Notes under the pieces: model-generated | The model's database searches: none | Told to the model about the DNA's origin: nothing | Seen by the model: only the letters and a program-made list of their open reading frames with translations | From: Cellulomonas sp. SG140 | GTDB lineage: Bacteria; Actinomycetota; Actinomycetes; Actinomycetales; Cellulomonadaceae | DNA length: 64,000 nt | Assembly (NCBI RefSeq): GCF_025770785.1 | Contig: NZ_JANZLA010000011.1 | Span: 38,214-102,213, forward strand | Direction: 5' to 3' | Shown: positions 61,251 to 64,000 of the stretch, one piece after another | Layout of the letters: each line of letters opens with the position of its first letter | How positions within the stretch are numbered: the stretch's first letter is position 1 | Position numbers and translations under genes: made by a program

Positions 61251-62860
61251 TGCCCGCGCCGCTGCAGTCCGTCATCGCCCGCCTGCAGGCGGCGGTGCGG
61301 CAGTTCTCGATCGCCCAGCGCACGTTCGCGGTGCTGGCCGTCGCCGCCCTGGTGCTCGGTGGCGTGGCGCTGTCCAGCTACCTGACCAAGCCGACGATGG
61401 GCCCGCTGTTCAGCGGTCTGTCCGGCGCGGACGCCAGCGCGATCGTCGACCAGCTCGGCTCCAAGGGGATCAAGTACCAGCTGGCCGACGGCGGCTCCAC
61501 CATCCTGGTGCCGCAGGACAAGCTGTACGCCGAGCGCATCGCGATGGCGGCGGCCGGCCTGCCGGCCAACAAGAGCGGTGCCGGGTACTCGCTGCTCGAC
61601 TCGATGCCGGTCACCGCGTCGGAGTTCCAGCAGAAGACCACCTACCAGCGCGCGCTCGAGGGCGAGCTGGCCAAGACGGTCGGCGCGATCGACGGCGTCG
61701 ACCAGGCCACGGTGCAGCTGGCGATCCCGGACGACTCCGTCTTCGTCGAGAAGAAGAAGGACCCGACCGCCTCGGTGTTCGTGCGGACGCGCACCGGCGC
61801 GACGCTGAGCAACGACCAGGTGCAGGCGATCGTCCACCTGGTGTCCGCGGGCATCCAGGGCATGACGCCCACCGACGTCGCCGTGATCGACGCGTCCGGC
61901 AAGGTGCTGTCCGCCGTCGGCACCGGCACCACCAGCGGCCCGATGTCGTCGGGCGCCACCACCGACTACGAGGCCCGCGTGCAGCAGGCCGTGCAGCGGA
62001 TCCTCGACCCGCTGGTCGGCGCCGGGAACTCCGCGGTGACCGTGACCGCGCAGCTCGGCACGTCGTCCAGCCAGACCACCACGGAGACCTTCTCCGCCAC
62101 GCCGACCACCCCGCCGCTGGCGTCGTCCACCAAGACGGAGCAGTACAGCGGCGCCGGCGGTGCCGGTGCGGCCGGCGTGCTCGGCCCCGACAACATCGCC
62201 GTGCCGTCCGGCTCGAGCACCAGCGGCACCGGCAGCTACACCTCCACCAGCACCGACGTGACCAACTCGGTGAACAAGAGCACCCAGGTGGTCACCACCC
62301 CGCCGGGCGGCGTGCAGCGGCAGTCGGTGTCGGTGGCCGTCGACGCGAAGGCGGGCGGCGCGCTGGACATGACGGCGCTGACCCAGGCGATCTCGGCCGC
62401 CGCCGGCATCGACCCCACCCGCGGCGACACCATCTCGGTGCAGCGGATGGCCTTCGACACCACGTCCGCGCAGAACGCCGCCACGGCCCTGGCCAAGGCG
62501 GACGCGGCGACGGCGGCCGAGAAGAAGCAGTCGATGATCAAGCAGGCCGCGATCGCCGGCGCCGTGCTGCTGCTGGTGGTCTTCCTGATCGTGCTGGGCA
62601 TGCGCCGGTCCCGCCGGGCCCGTCGCGAGGCGCTCGACCTCGGGTCGCTCACCGCGGTGGACGAGGGCTTCGACCTGCCCGACGGCATCGACGGGGCCGC
62701 CCTGCACCCGGTGCTGCCGCCCGGCCCGTCGCCCCTGCTGCCGGACCCGCGCGCCGTGCGCCGTGAAGAGGTCGAGGCGATGGCGGACGAGCAGCCCGCC
62801 GAGGTCGCCGAGCTGCTGCGCGGCTGGCTGGCCGCACCGTCCTCCGGGCGGCGGCGATGA
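61250..62860 (+). CDS. fliF: Flagellar MS-ring protein FliF
   Basis: 536-residue inner-membrane ring protein. A first membrane segment (~26-46, FAVLAVAALVLGGVALSSYL), ring-building motifs 1-3 with SGLSGADASAIVDQLGSKGIKYQLADGGSTILVPQDKLYAERIAMAAAGLP (61415-61564), and a second membrane segment (~428-446, AAIAGAVLLLVVFLIVLGM). A cytoplasmic tail binds FliG. A long Thr/Ser-rich loop (~270-350) is exposed. It overlaps fliG by four bases. Confidence 0.95.
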   Translation: MPAPLQSVIARLQAAVRQFSIAQRTFAVLAVAALVLGGVALSSYLTKPTMGPLFSGLSGADASAIVDQLGSKGIKYQLADGGSTILVPQDKLYAERIAMAAAGLPANKSGAGYSLLDSMPVTASEFQQKTTYQRALEGELAKTVGAIDGVDQATVQLAIPDDSVFVEKKKDPTASVFVRTRTGATLSNDQVQAIVHLVSAGIQGMTPTDVAVIDASGKVLSAVGTGTTSGPMSSGATTDYEARVQQAVQRILDPLVGAGNSAVTVTAQLGTSSSQTTTETFSATPTTPPLASSTKTEQYSGAGGAGAAGVLGPDNIAVPSGSSTSGTGSYTSTSTDVTNSVNKSTQVVTTPPGGVQRQSVSVAVDAKAGGALDMTALTQAISAAAGIDPTRGDTISVQRMAFDTTSAQNAATALAKADAATAAEKKQSMIKQAAIAGAVLLLVVFLIVLGMRRSRRARREALDLGSLTAVDEGFDLPDGIDGAALHPVLPPGPSPLLPDPRAVRREEVEAMADEQPAEVAELLRGWLAAPSSGRRR

Positions 62861-63861
62861 GCCTCGGGCTGACCGGGCCGCAGAAGGCCGCCACGCTGCT
62901 GCTCCAGCTGGGCAAGGACCGTGCCGCCCGGGTGCTGTCCCAGCTCACCGAGCAGGAGATCGAGGAGCTGACCGCCGAGATCCTGCACCTGGAGCGGATC
63001 GACCCCGAGGTCGCCGGCGAGGTGCTCGACGAGTTCTGGGAGGCGACCAACACCGGGCCGTCGTTCGGCGGCGGCATGGGGCTCGCCCAGCGGCTGCTCG
63101 AGGCGTCCCTCGGCACCGAGCGCGCCGCCGGGATGATGGAGCGGCTGCAGACGACGCTGGCGGGTCAGCCGTTCGAGTTCCTGCAGCAGGCCGACGCCCG
63201 GCAGGTGGTGTCGCTGCTGTCCGGCGAGCACCCGCAGACCGTCGCCCTGGTGCTGGCGCACCTGCGTCCGGAGCACGCGTCCGCGATCCTCGCCGGCCTG
63301 CCCGGCGCCGAGCAGGCGGACGTCGCGCACCGGATCGCCCTGATGGAGCGGGCCTCCCCGGACGTGGTCGCCGTGGTGGCCGAGAGCTTGCAGCGCAAGG
63401 CGTCCGCCGTGCTGGCGCCGCGGGAGCTGGCGGCGGTCGGCGGCGTGCAGCCGCTGGTCGAGATCATCAACCGGGCCGACCCGGGCACCGAGAAGGCGAT
63501 CCTCGAGGGGCTCGCGGCGCGCGACGAGGCGCTGGCCGAGGAGGTCCGCAGCCGGATGTTCGTGTTCGCGGACATCGTGCTGCTCGAGGACCGCGCCATG
63601 CAGCTGGTGCTGCGCGGCGTCGAGGTGCCGGCGCTCGCCCTGGCGCTCAAGGGCTCCGGCCCCGAGGTGCGTGACACGGTGCTGCGCAACCTGTCCGAGC
63701 GGGCGCGCGAGAACCTGCTCGAGGAGATCGAGCTGCTCGGCCCGGTCCGCATGTCCCAGGTCGAGGACGCCCGCGCGGGCATCGTGCAGGTGATCCGCCG
63801 CCTCGAGGAGAGCGGGCAGATCACCATCCGGCGCGACGCCGAGGACGAGTACGTTGCCTGA
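62857..63861 (+). CDS. fliG: Flagellar motor switch protein FliG
   Basis: 334-residue C-ring protein that transmits stator torque and interacts with FliF. N-terminal LTGPQKAATLLLQLGKDRAARVLSQL, the middle EHPQTVALVLAHLRPEHASAILAGLP (63223-63300) and C-terminal charged torque helix FVFADIVLLEDRAMQLVLRGVEVPALALALKG with NLSERARENLLEEIELLGPVRMSQVEDAR (63685-63777) are all present. The Arg/Asp/Glu pattern of the torque helix is only partly conserved. It overlaps fliF by four bases and fliH by eight. Confidence 0.95.
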   Translation: MSLGLTGPQKAATLLLQLGKDRAARVLSQLTEQEIEELTAEILHLERIDPEVAGEVLDEFWEATNTGPSFGGGMGLAQRLLEASLGTERAAGMMERLQTTLAGQPFEFLQQADARQVVSLLSGEHPQTVALVLAHLRPEHASAILAGLPGAEQADVAHRIALMERASPDVVAVVAESLQRKASAVLAPRELAAVGGVQPLVEIINRADPGTEKAILEGLAARDEALAEEVRSRMFVFADIVLLEDRAMQLVLRGVEVPALALALKGSGPEVRDTVLRNLSERARENLLEEIELLGPVRMSQVEDARAGIVQVIRRLEESGQITIRRDAEDEYVA

Positions 63862-64000
63862 CTCCGACGTCGTCGCCGTCGCCTTCCCCGCGCTGGACGC
63901 GCCGGGGAGCGCCGGGGTGCCCACGCAGCGGTCCGGCGACGGCGCGCACGCGGCCGGCTTCGCCGCGGGGTTCGCCGCGGGGGCGCGGGCCGCCGCCCGG
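63854..64000 (+). CDS. fliH: Flagellar assembly protein FliH, 5' part (runs off the window)
   Basis: The reading frame from TTG 63854 continues without a stop to the window end (49 codons). It opens LPDSDVVAVAFPALDAP and reaches the Gly/Ala-rich heptad GFAAGFAAGARAAAR (63956-64000), the GxxxG repeat typical of FliH, the negative regulator of the export ATPase FliI. The TTG start overlapping fliG by eight bases is chosen because no ATG or GTG lies nearby in frame before the repeat except GTG 63919. Assignment rests on position and the repeat. Confidence 0.7.
   Translation, partial: MPDSDVVAVAFPALDAPGSAGVPTQRSGDGAHAAGFAAGFAAGARAAAR

Overview
The window comes from a very GC-rich, motile actinobacterium. 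The closest match in gene content is a Cellulomonas-type member of the Micrococcales. The evidence is actinobacterial marker genes (lsr2, carD with an lpqE-like neighbour, mshA of mycothiol synthesis, senX3/regX3, a DUF3180 protein), a complete xylan/xylose utilisation programme, and a flagellar gene block. Genus assignment is inference from gene content; no rRNA is present.

1-12.5 kb is a tightly packed plus-strand run of housekeeping and cofactor genes: the 3' end of ftsH, folate synthesis (folE, folP, a folB-folK fusion), a DUF3180 membrane protein, two bacterial PH-domain membrane proteins, a DUF2520 Rossmann protein, panC, nadB and nadC. Most join by stop/start overlaps of 1-4 bases. A tiny DivIVA-domain protein and an unknown protein follow.

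12.5-30 kb is a xylan/xylose region. A minus-strand operon encodes a sugar-binding lipoprotein, two ABC permeases, a GH3 and a GH43 glycosidase. It is divergent from a LacI regulator and an intracellular GH10 xylanase, with a 20-base perfect palindrome between them. After lysS, a small membrane protein and lsr2 come xylA-xylB, facing a ROK repressor and a lactonase. The ABC operon has no ATPase; an MsiK/UgpC-type ATPase at 48 kb is the likely energiser. Oligosaccharides would be imported, cleaved inside the cell by GH10/GH3/GH43, isomerised by XylA and phosphorylated by XylB into the pentose phosphate pathway.

30-46.5 kb is core actinobacterial: mshA, gpmA, phoU facing senX3-regX3, pstSCAB with 11-base-register PHO boxes, an lpqE-like lipoprotein, carD-ispD-ispF, a TetR-MFS pair, cysS and rlmB. 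46.5-50.4 kb holds a DUF4032 kinase-like protein, the sugar ATPase, and an anchored thioredoxin-fold protein that lacks the catalytic cysteine pair.

50.5-64 kb is flagellar. A degenerate EAL-HDOD protein and fliW-flgL-flgK-flgN lie on the minus strand. They diverge from fliA, fliC, fliD, fliS, a FliT-like gene, flgB, flgC, fliE, fliF, fliG and the 5' end of fliH. Three flagellar transcription units share a TCAG-N15-G(C/G)CGAT element matching a sigma-28/WhiG-type promoter. The flgN-fliA gap also carries a perfect CRP-type palindrome. No mobile elements, CRISPR arrays, tRNAs or rRNAs were seen.
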